In this document: piece after piece, positions 34,029 to 42,824 of the stretch
Layout of the letters: each line of letters begins with the position of its first letter
Position numbering within the stretch: position 1 is the first letter of the stretch
Assembly: GCF_900113315.1 (NCBI RefSeq)
Contig: NZ_FOZG01000003.1
Span: forward strand, 682,001-746,000
Source: Sphingomonas jatrophae
GTDB taxonomy: Bacteria > Pseudomonadota > Alphaproteobacteria > Sphingomonadales > Sphingomonadaceae
Reading direction: 5' to 3'
DNA length: 64,000 nt
Translations under genes and position numbers: made by a program
Notes under the pieces: model-generated
What the model was told of the DNA's origin: nothing
The model's database searches: none
What the model saw: only the letters and a program-made list of their open reading frames with translations

Positions 34029-35437
34029 GTAAATCGACTCGGGTGCTGCCCCTTGCCGTCGCCGCGCTGATGGGCGGCTGCGCGGCGGTGCCCGATCTCG
34101 GCCCGACGCCCACCCCCGCGACCCCCGCGCGGTTCGCCACGACGCAGAGCCTTGCCGGCCCGGTGGCCGCGTGGCCGGAGGATCGCTGGTGGCAGTCGCT
34201 CGGCGATCCGCAGCTGGCGCAGCTGGTCGAGGAGGCGCTGGTCGCGTCGCCCGATCTCGCCTCCGCCGACGCGCGGCTGCGGCGGGCGCAGGGTCTGGCC
34301 GAACAGGCGGGCGCGGCACGGCTGCCGACGCTTTCCGCCACCGCCACGCCGGAGCTGGCCAAGCAGAGCTACAATAACGGCATTCCGGCGCAGTTCGTGC
34401 CCAAGGGCTGGAACGATTATGGCCGCGCCACGATCGATCTGCGCTACGAACTCGACTTCTTCGGGCGCAACCGTGCCGCCTTCCGCGCCGCCACGTCCGA
34501 GCGGCAGGCGGCCGAGGTGGAGGCGCGCGCCGCGCGGCTGGCCGTCGCCGCATCGGTGGCGGAGGCCTATGCCGACCTCGCCCGCCTGTTCGCCGAGCGC
34601 GACGCCGCCGAGGCAACGCTGCGCGTGCGCGGTGAGACGGCGTCCTTGGTGCGCCGCCGCGTCGAGAACGGGCTGGATACGCGCGGCGAGCAGAGCCAGG
34701 CGGAGGCGGGCGTCCGCGCGGCGCGCGCGCAGCTGGCCGCAGGCGACGAGGCGATCGCGCTGACCCGCAACCGCCTGGCCGCGCTGCTGGGAGCGGGCCC
34801 TGACCGCGGCCTCGCAATCGCGCGCCCGCCGCGCATCGCGCCGCGGGCGGACGGGCTGCCGCCGTCGCTGGCGCTCGATCTGGTCGGCCGGCGGGCGGAC
34901 ATCGTCGCCGCGCGGCTGCGGGCGGAGGCGGCGGCGCAGCGGATCAAGGTGGCGCGGGCGAACTTTTATCCGAACGTCAACCTCGCGGCGCTGATCGGCG
35001 TCCAGTCGCTCGGGCTCGACAATATCGTGCGCTCCGGATCGACCATCGGCAGCGTCGCGCCGGCGATCAGCCTGCCCATCTTCCAGGGCGGGCGGCTGTC
35101 CGGCCAGTATCGCGAGGCGCGCGGCGACTATGACGCGGCGGTGGCCCTCTACGACCAGACGCTGACGCGCGCGCTGAACGAGGTGGCGGATGCCGCCGCC
35201 AGCCGCCGCGCGCTAGCGACGCGGCTGGCGGAGACGCGGGCGGCGGTGGCCGCATCCGAGGACGCCTATCGCATCGCCCGGCAGCGTTACGAAGGCGGCC
35301 TCTCCACCTTCCTCAACGTGCTGTCGGCGGAAGATGCGCTGACCCAGAATCGCCGCCTGCTGGCCGAGCTGGATGCGCGCGCCCTCGCCCTCGACGTCCA
35401 GCTCATCCGCGCGCTGGGCGGCGGCTTCGCTGCCTGA
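34013..35437 (+). CDS. NodT/OprM-family outer-membrane efflux lipoprotein
   Basis: Trimeric outer-membrane channel of a tripartite efflux pump. It is 474 residues from GTG 34013 (MTFPYSKSTRVLPLAVAALMGGC), with a lipoprotein signal and lipobox LMGGC. AGGGG lies six bases upstream. An upstream ATG at 33977 would spoil the signal peptide. Two OEP domains carry the NodT landmarks DRWWQSLGDPQLAQLVEEALVASPDLA and YELDFFGRNRAAFRAA in the first half, and RRADIVAARLRAEAAAQRIKVARANFYPNVNL and LPIFQGGRLSGQYREARGDYD in the second. It is the first gene of the nodT-emrA-emrB operon. Confidence 0.93.
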   Translation: MTFPYSKSTRVLPLAVAALMGGCAAVPDLGPTPTPATPARFATTQSLAGPVAAWPEDRWWQSLGDPQLAQLVEEALVASPDLASADARLRRAQGLAEQAGAARLPTLSATATPELAKQSYNNGIPAQFVPKGWNDYGRATIDLRYELDFFGRNRAAFRAATSERQAAEVEARAARLAVAASVAEAYADLARLFAERDAAEATLRVRGETASLVRRRVENGLDTRGEQSQAEAGVRAARAQLAAGDEAIALTRNRLAALLGAGPDRGLAIARPPRIAPRADGLPPSLALDLVGRRADIVAARLRAEAAAQRIKVARANFYPNVNLAALIGVQSLGLDNIVRSGSTIGSVAPAISLPIFQGGRLSGQYREARGDYDAAVALYDQTLTRALNEVADAAASRRALATRLAETRAAVAASEDAYRIARQRYEGGLSTFLNVLSAEDALTQNRRLLAELDARALALDVQLIRALGGGFAA

Positions 35438-35459
35438 TGCGCCGATACGGAAGCCCGAT

Positions 35460-36617
35460 ATGCCCGATGCCGAACCCCATGCCCCCGCAGGCCCAACCGT
35501 GAGCGACGACACGCCCCCACCCGTCCAGCCGAACAAGCGCAAGCGGCTGTTCCTGATCTTCGCCGCGGTGATCGCGGTGGCGGCGCTGGCCTATGGCCTG
35601 CACCGGCTGATCGTGGGCGACCGCTGGGTGTCGACGGACAATGCCTATGTGAATGCCGAGGTGGCGCAGATCACGCCGCTGGTGGCCGGCGCGGTGACCG
35701 CGGTGCGGGTGAGCGATACGCAGGCGGTCCGCCGCGGGCAGGTGCTGGTCGAGATCGACCCGGCGGACGCGCGCATCGCGGTCGCGCAGGCGGAGGCGCA
35801 GCTGGCCCAGGCCGAGCGGCGCGTGCGGCAGACGCTCGCCACCGGCAGCGCGCTCGGCGCGCAGGTGACGGGGCGGCAGGCGGACATTGCACGCGCCCGC
35901 GCGCGGATCATCACCGCACAGGCCGATTTCGAGCGGGCGCAGATCGACCTCAGGCGGCGGCAGGCGCTGGCGAGCGGCGGCGCGGTGTCGGGCGAGGAGC
36001 TGACGCAGGCGCGCAACGCCTTTGCCGCGGCGCAGGCGGGGCTGGGCGTCGCGCGGGCCGATCTGGCGCAGGCCAATGCGACGCGGGGGGCAGCCGAGGG
36101 CGAGCGGGCGGCGAACGACGCGCTGGTGCGCGGCACCACCGTCGCGACCAATCCCGACGTGCTGGCGGCCCGCGCGCGGCTGGATCAGGCGCGGCTGGAC
36201 CTTGCCCGTACGGTGATCCGCGCGCCGTTCGACGGCGTGGTCGCGCGGCGGCAGGTGCAGGTGGGCCAGCGCGTCGCGCCCGGCGCGGCGCTGATGAGCG
36301 TCGTGCCGGTGACGCAGGTCTATGTCGATGCGAATTACAAGGAAGTGCAGCTGGCGGACGTTCGCCCCGGCCAGCCGGTGGAGCTGACCTCCGACCTCTA
36401 CGGCGATGACGTGATGTTCCACGGCCGGGTCGCCGGCTTCTCAGGCGGCACCGGCGCGGCCTTTGCCGTCATCCCGGCGCAGAATGCCAGCGGCAACTGG
36501 ATCAAGGTGGTGCAGCGGCTGCCGGTGCGCGTGACGCTCGACCCGCGCGAGCTGGCGGCGCATCCGCTCCGCCTCGGCCTGTCGATGGAAGCGACCATCG
36601 ACACCAAGCCGCGCTGA
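35460..36617 (+). CDS. emrA: HlyD/EmrA-family periplasmic adaptor
   Basis: Membrane-fusion protein joining the inner-membrane pump to the outer-membrane channel. It is 385 residues from the ATG at 35460. A short cytoplasmic tail, one membrane helix (about 31-50), then the EmrA signature VSTDNAYVNAEVAQITPLVAGAV, a long alpha-helical hairpin (about 100-240) and the barrel domain with IRAPFDGVVARRQVQVGQRVAPGAALMSVVP and VYVDANYKEVQL. It sits between the outer-membrane lipoprotein and the MFS pump in a typical order. Confidence 0.93.
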   Translation: MPDAEPHAPAGPTVSDDTPPPVQPNKRKRLFLIFAAVIAVAALAYGLHRLIVGDRWVSTDNAYVNAEVAQITPLVAGAVTAVRVSDTQAVRRGQVLVEIDPADARIAVAQAEAQLAQAERRVRQTLATGSALGAQVTGRQADIARARARIITAQADFERAQIDLRRRQALASGGAVSGEELTQARNAFAAAQAGLGVARADLAQANATRGAAEGERAANDALVRGTTVATNPDVLAARARLDQARLDLARTVIRAPFDGVVARRQVQVGQRVAPGAALMSVVPVTQVYVDANYKEVQLADVRPGQPVELTSDLYGDDVMFHGRVAGFSGGTGAAFAVIPAQNASGNWIKVVQRLPVRVTLDPRELAAHPLRLGLSMEATIDTKPR

Positions 36618-36625
36618 GCCGAACC

Positions 36626-38167
36626 ATGGCCGGCCCTTCCGCCCCCGCAATCCCCGGCCCCCCGCCGCTGAAAGGGCTTAAGCTGGCGCTGGCCGGCTTC
36701 GCCATCGGGCTCGCCAACTTCGTCGTGGTGCTGGACATCACGATCGCCAACGTATCGGTGCCGCACATCTCCGGCAGCCTCGCCGTCGCGCCCAGCCAGG
36801 GCACGTGGGTGATCACCTCCTATGCGGTCGCCGAGGCGATCAGCGTGCCGCTGACGGGCTGGCTGGCGGGCCGCTTCGGCGCGGTGCGGCTGTTCATGGC
36901 GGCTTTGTTCGGCTTCGGCTGCTTCTCCTTCCTGTGCGGCTTCGCGCCGAACCTCCAGACGCTGCTGCTCTGCCGGATCTGCCAGGGCCTGTGCGGCGGG
37001 CCGATCATGCCGATGGCGCAGACGATGATGCTGCGCATCTTCCCGCGCGAGAAAGCGGCGCAGGCGCTCGGCATGTGGAGCATGACGATCGTGCTGGGGC
37101 CGATCGCCGGACCGATCCTGGGCGGCCTGATCTCCGACAACTGGTCGTGGCCATGGATCTTCTTCATCAACCTGCCGGTGGTGGCGCTGAGCCTGACCGT
37201 CGCGTGGCGTATGCTGCGCCCCTATGAGACGCCGACCGTCAAGAACCCGATCGACTATGTCGGCCTGATCCTGCTGGTCGTATGGGTCGGCGCGTTCCAG
37301 ATCATGATCGACAAGGGGCGCGAGGAGGACTGGTTCGCCAGCACGCTGATCTGGCAGCTGGCGATCGTCGCCGCGATCGGCTTCGTCGCCTTCCTGATCT
37401 GGGAGCTGACCGACGAGCATCCGGTGGTGGATCTGAGCGTGATGCGCCACCGCGGCTTCACCGTCGGCATGTTCGTCGCCGCGATCAGCTTCGGCGCCTA
37501 TTTCGCGACGGTGGTGCTGGTGCCGCTCTTCCTCCAGCTGAACCTCGGCTACACCGCGACCTATGCCGGCTATGCGACGGCGGTGACGGGTTTCTTCGCG
37601 CTGATCCTGTCCCCGGTCGCGGCGGCGCTGCTGAGCAAGCTGGATGCGCGGCTGATGATCTCGGGCGGGCTGCTGTGGCTCAGCTTCGTGACGTGGATGC
37701 GCACCGGCTGGACGAGCGACATCAGCTTCTTCTGGGCCGCGCTGCCGCAGTTCGCGCAAGGAATGGGGATGCCGTTCTTCTTTGTCGCCTCCACCTCGCT
37801 CGCGCTCGGCGCGGTGCTGCCGCAGGAGACGGCGTCGGCGGCGGGGCTGATGAACTTCCTGCGGACGCTCTGCGCCGCGATCGGCACCTCGCTGGCGACG
37901 ACCTTTTGGGACCGCGACGCCAGCTCCGCGCGGGAATCGCTGGTCGGCACGCTCAACGATCCCGGCTCGCTGACGCGGGGCGCGGAGGCGGGCGGCCTGT
38001 CACCCGCGCAGGCGACGGGCGTGCTCGACCGGCTGGTCCAGTCGGAGGCGGTGACGCTGGCGACCAACCATGTCGTGTCGGTCTGCGCGGTGCTGTTCCT
38101 GTGCACCGCGACGCTGGTCTGGCTGGCGCCAAAGCCCAAGCGCGCGGGGCCGAGCGCGGCGCACTAA
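36626..38167 (+). CDS. emrB: MFS drug efflux transporter, DHA2/EmrB type
   Basis: Proton-driven 14-helix exporter. It is 513 residues. Visible motifs are FVVVLDITIANVSVPHISGSL with the DHA2 motif D1, TSYAVAEAISVPLTGWLAGRFGAVRLF (motif A) and GPIAGPILGGLISDNWSWPWIFFINLP (motif C region). Together with the adaptor and the NodT lipoprotein it forms a complete tripartite pump for hydrophobic drugs. Its stop overlaps the end of the convergent antiporter gene by four bases. Confidence 0.94.
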   Translation: MAGPSAPAIPGPPPLKGLKLALAGFAIGLANFVVVLDITIANVSVPHISGSLAVAPSQGTWVITSYAVAEAISVPLTGWLAGRFGAVRLFMAALFGFGCFSFLCGFAPNLQTLLLCRICQGLCGGPIMPMAQTMMLRIFPREKAAQALGMWSMTIVLGPIAGPILGGLISDNWSWPWIFFINLPVVALSLTVAWRMLRPYETPTVKNPIDYVGLILLVVWVGAFQIMIDKGREEDWFASTLIWQLAIVAAIGFVAFLIWELTDEHPVVDLSVMRHRGFTVGMFVAAISFGAYFATVVLVPLFLQLNLGYTATYAGYATAVTGFFALILSPVAAALLSKLDARLMISGGLLWLSFVTWMRTGWTSDISFFWAALPQFAQGMGMPFFFVASTSLALGAVLPQETASAAGLMNFLRTLCAAIGTSLATTFWDRDASSARESLVGTLNDPGSLTRGAEAGGLSPAQATGVLDRLVQSEAVTLATNHVVSVCAVLFLCTATLVWLAPKPKRAGPSAAH

Positions 38168-39522
38168 GCGCCGGCGCGGGCGGGCGTTGTGGCGGGGTCG
38201 TCCCGCGCCTTGTCCTCGTCGTCCGTCTGCCCCTCATCCTCCGGGTGGACGATGGCGTGATCGGCGTCGGGATCGCGCCCATGCAGGCGATCCACGGTGC
38301 GCATGATGGGCGTGACCGTCAGCCCGTGCAGCAGGATCGACAGGAGCACGACCAGCCCGACGATCGCCCAGACGCGCGCCTCGTCGGCAATCTCCATCCG
38401 CGTCGCGGCGAAAGCCATGTAATAGAAGGAGCCGACGCCGCGAATGCCGAAGAAGGCGAGCGTCAGCTTCTCGCTGCGGGTCGCCTTCAACCCGATCATG
38501 CCGAGCAGGCCGGTAGCGGGGCGCACCACCAGGAGGATCAGCAACGCCGCCGCCCATTCGCGCCAGCCGACCGGCGCAAGCAGCCCGGTGAGAAGCGCAC
38601 CGCCGAACAGCAGCAGCAGGCACATCATCACCAGCCGTTCCACCTGCTCGGTGAAATCGTGCATGTCGCGCTGGAAATCGTGATTGCGGTGGGCCGCCCG
38701 CAGCGTCAGTGCGCAGATGAACACCGCAACGAAGCCATAGACGTGGAGCAGCTCGCCCACGCCATAGGTGAAGAAGGTGGCGGCCAGCGCGATGAGACCA
38801 TCGCCGGTCTGCGCGATGCGCGTTTCGGCGGGCATGTGGAAGGTGAGCCAGCCGGTGGCGCGGCCGATCAGCCAGCCGACCGCGACGCCGCCGATGCCCT
38901 TCCACAATATGTCGAGCGCGAACCAATGCGTGACCCACTCGGTTTCGAACGACCCGGAGGCAGCGGCGAGCGCGATGGCGAAATAGACGAAGGGGAAGGC
39001 GAGCCCGTCGTTCAGTCCGGCCTCCGAGGTAAGGCCGAAGCGAACCTCATCCTCCTCCCCCGTCTTGGGCGGGCCGACCTGCACGTCGGAGGCTAGCACC
39101 GGATCGGTCGGTGCCAGCGCCGCACCAAGCAGCAGCGCGGTGGCGGCGGGCAGCGCCAGCAGCGCGCCGCCGACCCAGGCGATGGCGAAGATGGACAGCG
39201 GCATGGTGACCGCCAGCAAGCGCCACGTTACCCGCCACTCGCGCCAGTCGAACGAGCGATCGAGCTTCAGCCCGGCCCCCATCAAGGCGATGATGACCAC
39301 CACCTCGGTCATGTGCTCGGTGAATTTGGGGAAGATCATCGGCGAGGGCGTGAAAGGGATGCCGGGCAGCGCGAACAGGCCGAGACCCAGGCCGATGCAG
39401 CAGATGGGCAGCGACAAGGGCAGCCGCCGCAGCGCCAGCGGCAACCATGCAACCAGCGCGACCAGCACGCCGAAGCCCGTCATGGCGAGAATGTAAGGCT
39501 CGGGCGAGGCGAGGTTCGGCAT
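38164..39522 (-). CDS. NhaP-type sodium (cation)/proton antiporter
   Basis: A 452-residue CPA1 antiporter with about 12 helices. Signatures are AALAPTDPVLASDVQVG, where the aspartates bind the ion, LTSEAGLNDGLAFPFVYFAIAL, and FFGIRGVGSFYYMAFA near the C-terminus. The last 35 residues are acidic and hydrophilic (DPDADHAIVHPEDEGQTDDED). It probably works in pH and salt homeostasis. It converges on emrB with a four-base stop-codon overlap and diverges from the PepSY operon. Confidence 0.9.
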   Translation of the reverse strand: MPNLASPEPYILAMTGFGVLVALVAWLPLALRRLPLSLPICCIGLGLGLFALPGIPFTPSPMIFPKFTEHMTEVVVIIALMGAGLKLDRSFDWREWRVTWRLLAVTMPLSIFAIAWVGGALLALPAATALLLGAALAPTDPVLASDVQVGPPKTGEEDEVRFGLTSEAGLNDGLAFPFVYFAIALAAASGSFETEWVTHWFALDILWKGIGGVAVGWLIGRATGWLTFHMPAETRIAQTGDGLIALAATFFTYGVGELLHVYGFVAVFICALTLRAAHRNHDFQRDMHDFTEQVERLVMMCLLLLFGGALLTGLLAPVGWREWAAALLILLVVRPATGLLGMIGLKATRSEKLTLAFFGIRGVGSFYYMAFAATRMEIADEARVWAIVGLVVLLSILLHGLTVTPIMRTVDRLHGRDPDADHAIVHPEDEGQTDDEDKARDDPATTPARAGA

Positions 39523-39713
39523 CGCCCCACAACAACCGGCCGACGCCCTCGTTCAATTATTCCCAACTGACTGAAACCCAAGCAGGAAGTAATTCGCGGC
39601 CGCCCGCATCGTCTTTCCGATCAGCCGCCTTAGTTTCACCTCTCCAGCCAAGTGGAAGCCACGGGACGGCACCTCCGGCGCGCGCCTTTGACGATTATTC
39701 GCCTTCCCCAACC

Positions 39714-39730
39714 TGCGAATGCCTCGCATT
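39714..39730. promoter_or_regulatory. Fur-like palindrome upstream of the PepSY operon
   Basis: TGCGAATGCCTCGCATT resembles the TGCGAAT-N3-TTCGCA type of Fur box found in proteobacteria. The inner repeat TGCGA-N5-TCGCA is perfect. It lies 40 bases before the preferred GTG start of the PepSY gene, and covers the upstream ATG at 39719, which speaks against that ATG as the start. Iron control is inferred. Confidence 0.5.
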
Positions 39731-39769
39731 ATCTTGTCGGAGGCGAAACGCTGGCTTAGGGGGCGTACC

Positions 39770-40420
39770 GTGACTCAGGCCTCCTCCCCCCAGCGCCGCC
39801 CGGCAAACAAGCGCAAGGCATGGCGGAGCGCCTATCTGAAGCAGCTGCACACCTGGCATTGGGTGAGCGCCGCCGCGTCGCTGGTCGGCATGATGCTGTT
39901 CGCGCTGACGGGCATCACGCTGAACCATGCCGCCTCGATCAGCGCCACGCCGGTGGTCGCCGAGAAAGCGGGGCAGCTGCCCGCACCGCTTTTGGGGCAG
40001 ATCGCGCAGACGCCCTCGGCCGCCGCGCCGCTGCCGCCTGCGGTGGCGCGCGCCGTCGCACAGGCGGTGGGCCTCGATCCGGGCGGGCGCGCGGCGGAAT
40101 GGTCGGACGGCGAGGTCTATGTCGCGCTGCCGCGGCCGGGCGGCGACGGCTGGGTCAGCATCGACCGGGCGAGCGGCAGGATCACCTCGGAGACGACCGA
40201 CCGCGGCTGGATCTCCTACCTGAACGACCTCCACAAGGGCCGGAATGCGGGCGACGCCTGGTTCTGGTTCATCGACATCTTTGCCGCGGCATGCGTGATC
40301 TTCACGCTGACCGGCCTGCTGCTGCTCCAGCTCCATGCGCGCCACCGGCCGTCCACCTGGCCGCTCGTCGCGCTCGGGCTGGTGGTGCCGGCGCTGATCG
40401 CCATCCTGTTCATCCACTGA
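39770..40420 (+). CDS. PepSY-associated membrane protein
   Basis: A 216-residue inner-membrane protein. A basic start (RRPANKRKAWRSAYLK) is followed by LHTWHWVSAAASLVGMMLFALTGITLN (about 25-51), the HxxxH-like membrane helix seen in PepSY-TM and siderophore-reductase proteins. A periplasmic PepSY-like domain (VALPRPGGDGWVSIDRASGRITSE) and two C-terminal helices (FWFIDIFAAACVIFTLTGLLLLQL and the last 20 residues) follow. The start is GTG 39770 with AGGGGGC five bases upstream. It is the first gene of the four-gene cluster and likely passes electrons across the membrane. Confidence 0.75.
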   Translation: MTQASSPQRRPANKRKAWRSAYLKQLHTWHWVSAAASLVGMMLFALTGITLNHAASISATPVVAEKAGQLPAPLLGQIAQTPSAAAPLPPAVARAVAQAVGLDPGGRAAEWSDGEVYVALPRPGGDGWVSIDRASGRITSETTDRGWISYLNDLHKGRNAGDAWFWFIDIFAAACVIFTLTGLLLLQLHARHRPSTWPLVALGLVVPALIAILFIH

Positions 40421-40429
40421 GGAGATCCA

Positions 40430-40927
40430 ATGCGCTCGACCTCCCTCCTGCTGCCCGCCGTCCTGACCGGGGCGGGCGCGCTGGCCACGCCTGCCGCGGC
40501 GGCCGGCACGATCAGCGTCACCATCCCGCGGCTCAGCGTCGCGGAATATCACCGGCCCTATGTGGCGGTTTGGCTGGAGCCCGCCGGCGGCGGCGCGGCG
40601 CGGACGCTGGCGGTGTGGTATGACGTCAAGAAGGGCGGCAACGAGCCGGGCACCAAGTGGCTGGCGGACCTGCGCACCTGGTGGCGCAAGGGCGGCCGCA
40701 GCCTGAAGCTGCCGGCGGACGGGGTGAGCGGCGCGACCCGTGCGCCCGGCACGCACCAGATCCCGATGCCCGCCGGCATCGCGCCCGGCCAATATGTGCT
40801 GAACGTCGAGGCAGCGCGCGAGACCGGCGGGCGCGAGCTCGTCTCCGTGCCCGTTTCCGTGCCTGCCGCCGCCGCCCGCGCCACGGGCAAGGGCGAGCTG
40901 GGCGCTATCACCCTGTCCGCCCGCTGA
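40430..40927 (+). CDS. DUF2271 protein with flavinylation motif
   Basis: A 165-residue exported protein (signal peptide MRSTSLLLPAVLTGAGALATPAAA). The DUF2271 features are VAVWLEPAGGGAARTLAVWYD, KWLADLRTWWRKGG and the motif DGVSGATRAPG, in which D-x-x-S-G-A-T (residues 97-103) matches the site where ApbE attaches FMN through threonine. DUF2271 is known in the literature as a domain found in extracellular flavinylated electron-transfer systems. The gene lies 9 bases after the PepSY gene, and apbE is two genes downstream, so a covalent flavoprotein is the likely role. Confidence 0.85.
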   Translation: MRSTSLLLPAVLTGAGALATPAAAAGTISVTIPRLSVAEYHRPYVAVWLEPAGGGAARTLAVWYDVKKGGNEPGTKWLADLRTWWRKGGRSLKLPADGVSGATRAPGTHQIPMPAGIAPGQYVLNVEAARETGGRELVSVPVSVPAAAARATGKGELGAITLSAR

Positions 40928-40941
40928 AGGGAGCTTCCGCA

Positions 40942-41826
40942 ATGACCCGCCTGCCCCGCCTGCTTGCCGCCGCCGCGCTGGCCGCCCTTGCCACCGCCGC
41001 GCCCGCGCACCGCCAGTGGCTGCTGCCATCCGGCACCGTCTTCTCCGGCACCGACAGCTGGGTGACGGTGGACAGCGCCGTGTCCAACGACCTGTTCTAT
41101 GCCGATCACCAGCCCGGCCGGCTCGAAGGCATCAAGGTGTGGCAGCCCGACGGCACGCCCGGCCAGATCCAGAATGGCAGCACCGGCCGCTACCGCTCCG
41201 TCTTCGACGTGAAGCTGGACAAGCCCGGCACGTGGAAGATCGGCAGCGAGATGTCGAACGTGATGGGCAGCTTCAAGGTGGATGGCGTCGAGAAGCGCAT
41301 CGGCCGGCGCGGGCCGCCGCCGGGCGGCATGGCGCGGCCGGGTGGCCCGGGCGCACCCGCCGATGCGCCCGCCACGCCGCCCGCGCCGCCGCTGACGGTG
41401 GCGGACATCCCGGCCAACGCCACCGACGTGAAGCTGACCGAGGTGATCGGCCGAAACGAGATCTTCGTCACGACGGGCGAGCCGACGCAGACCGTGTTCA
41501 AGCCGACCGGCAAGGGCCTGGAGCTCAGCCCCATCACGCATCCGGACGAGCTGGTCGCGGGCGAGGCGACGCGCTTCCGCTTCCTCGTCGACGGCAAGCC
41601 CGCGGCGAACCTGAAGGTGACGGTGGTGCCCGGCGGCAAGCGCTACCGCGATGCCGAGGGCGCGATGGAGCTGACCACCGGCGCCGACGGCGTGCTGAGC
41701 GTCACCTGGCCGAATGCGGGCATGTACTGGCTGAACGCGACGACGACGGACGCCAATTCCTCGATGCCGCGCGTCACCCAGCGGCGGCTGAGCTACACCA
41801 CCACGGTCGAGGTGATGACGCCCTGA
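40942..41826 (+). CDS. DUF4198 (NikM-like) periplasmic protein
   Basis: A 294-residue exported protein (signal peptide MTRLPRLLAAAALAALATAAPA) starting HRQWLLPSGTVFSGTDSWVTVDSAVSNDLFY, typical of DUF4198. A Pro/Gly/Ala-rich linker (about 125-150) splits it. The C-terminal part (KPTGKGLELSPITHPDELVAGEATRFRFLVDGKPAANLKVTVVPGG) is the second Ig-like domain. Relatives occur beside metal-uptake and TonB receptor genes. In this operon it probably binds a metal or a metal complex, but this is not shown. The ATG has GGGAG upstream. Confidence 0.82.
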   Translation: MTRLPRLLAAAALAALATAAPAHRQWLLPSGTVFSGTDSWVTVDSAVSNDLFYADHQPGRLEGIKVWQPDGTPGQIQNGSTGRYRSVFDVKLDKPGTWKIGSEMSNVMGSFKVDGVEKRIGRRGPPPGGMARPGGPGAPADAPATPPAPPLTVADIPANATDVKLTEVIGRNEIFVTTGEPTQTVFKPTGKGLELSPITHPDELVAGEATRFRFLVDGKPAANLKVTVVPGGKRYRDAEGAMELTTGADGVLSVTWPNAGMYWLNATTTDANSSMPRVTQRRLSYTTTVEVMTP

Positions 41827-41837
41827 GCCCCGAGCGG

Positions 41838-42824
41838 GTGAGCGACACGGCGGGCGACGTCCGCATCGCGCTGCCGCCGCACATCGACGCCGCCGCCGTC
41901 GCCGCGCGCGACGCGGCGGCGCGGGTGGAGCGACTGGCGGGCGTGACGATGGGGACGAGCTGGTCCGTCCGCTTCGCCCTCCCGCGCGGCGGCGATGCGG
42001 CGGCGCTGGGCCGGGCGATCGAGGCGCGGCTGGACGGCATCGTCGCGGAGATGAGCCACTGGGCGGCGGAGTCGCTGCTGTCGCGCTTCAACCGTGCGCC
42101 CGCGGGCATGTGGATGGCACTGCCTGCGGATTTCGCCTGGGTGATGGCGCGCGGGCTCGCCATTGCGGCGGCGAGCGGCGGTGCGTTCGATCCCGCCATC
42201 GGCCAATTGACCGACCTATGGGGCTTCGGCCCGCACGGGGCGCGGCCGACGCCGCTCGGGGCGGAAGTGGCGGCGGCGCGCACGCTCTCGGGCTGGCAAC
42301 AGCTCGCCTGGGACGGGGCGGCGCGGCGACTGCGCCAGGCAGGCGGCGTCGCGCTCGATCTGTCGGGGATCGCCAAAGGCTTCGCGGTGGACGCGGTCGC
42401 CGCGCTGCTGACCGAGCGCGGCATCGGCCATGCGCTGGTCGAGATTGGCGGCGAACTGGTCGGCCGCGGCGTGCGGCCGGACGGCGAGCCGTGGTGGGTC
42501 GATCTGGAAACACCGCCAGGCCTGACGCTGGCGCCGATCCGGATCGCGCTGCACGAGCTCGCCGTCGCGACCTCCGGCGATTATCGCCGCGGCGCGCATA
42601 CGCTGGATCCGCGGACCGGACGGCCGGCGCTGAACGGGGTCGTCTCGGTCAGCGTCCTCCACGCGCAGGCGCTGGATGCGGATGCGTGGGCGACCGCGAT
42701 CGCCGTGCTGGGCGCGGAGGAGGGCATGGCGCTGGCGGTGCGCGAGCGGCTGGCGGCGCGGGTCGTGATGGCGGACGGCACGGAGCACCTGTCCCCCCTG
42801 CTCACCGCCATGCTCGCGGATTAG
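41838..42824 (+). CDS. apbE: FAD:protein FMN transferase ApbE
   Basis: Attaches FMN to threonine in target proteins. Of 328 residues, recognisable parts are VTMGTSWSVRFALP, WAAESLLSRFNR, GAFDPAIGQLTDLWGFG, GVALDLSGIAKGFAVDAVAALL, HALVEIGGELVGRG, ATSGDYRRGAHTLDPRTGRPAL and SVSVLHAQALDADAWATAIAVLG. All match the ApbE core, including the catalytic Asp/Thr region and the flavin site. The start taken is GTG 41838. No signal peptide follows it, whereas most ApbE are exported; a longer upstream frame exists but overlaps the previous gene. It converges on cobT with a four-base overlap. Confidence 0.9.
   Translation: MSDTAGDVRIALPPHIDAAAVAARDAAARVERLAGVTMGTSWSVRFALPRGGDAAALGRAIEARLDGIVAEMSHWAAESLLSRFNRAPAGMWMALPADFAWVMARGLAIAAASGGAFDPAIGQLTDLWGFGPHGARPTPLGAEVAAARTLSGWQQLAWDGAARRLRQAGGVALDLSGIAKGFAVDAVAALLTERGIGHALVEIGGELVGRGVRPDGEPWWVDLETPPGLTLAPIRIALHELAVATSGDYRRGAHTLDPRTGRPALNGVVSVSVLHAQALDADAWATAIAVLGAEEGMALAVRERLAARVVMADGTEHLSPLLTAMLAD

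Noticed and set aside
39719-39769. ATG 39719 as PepSY gene start
   Set aside because: Lies inside the Fur-like palindrome; GTG 39770 has AGGGGGC at ideal spacing.
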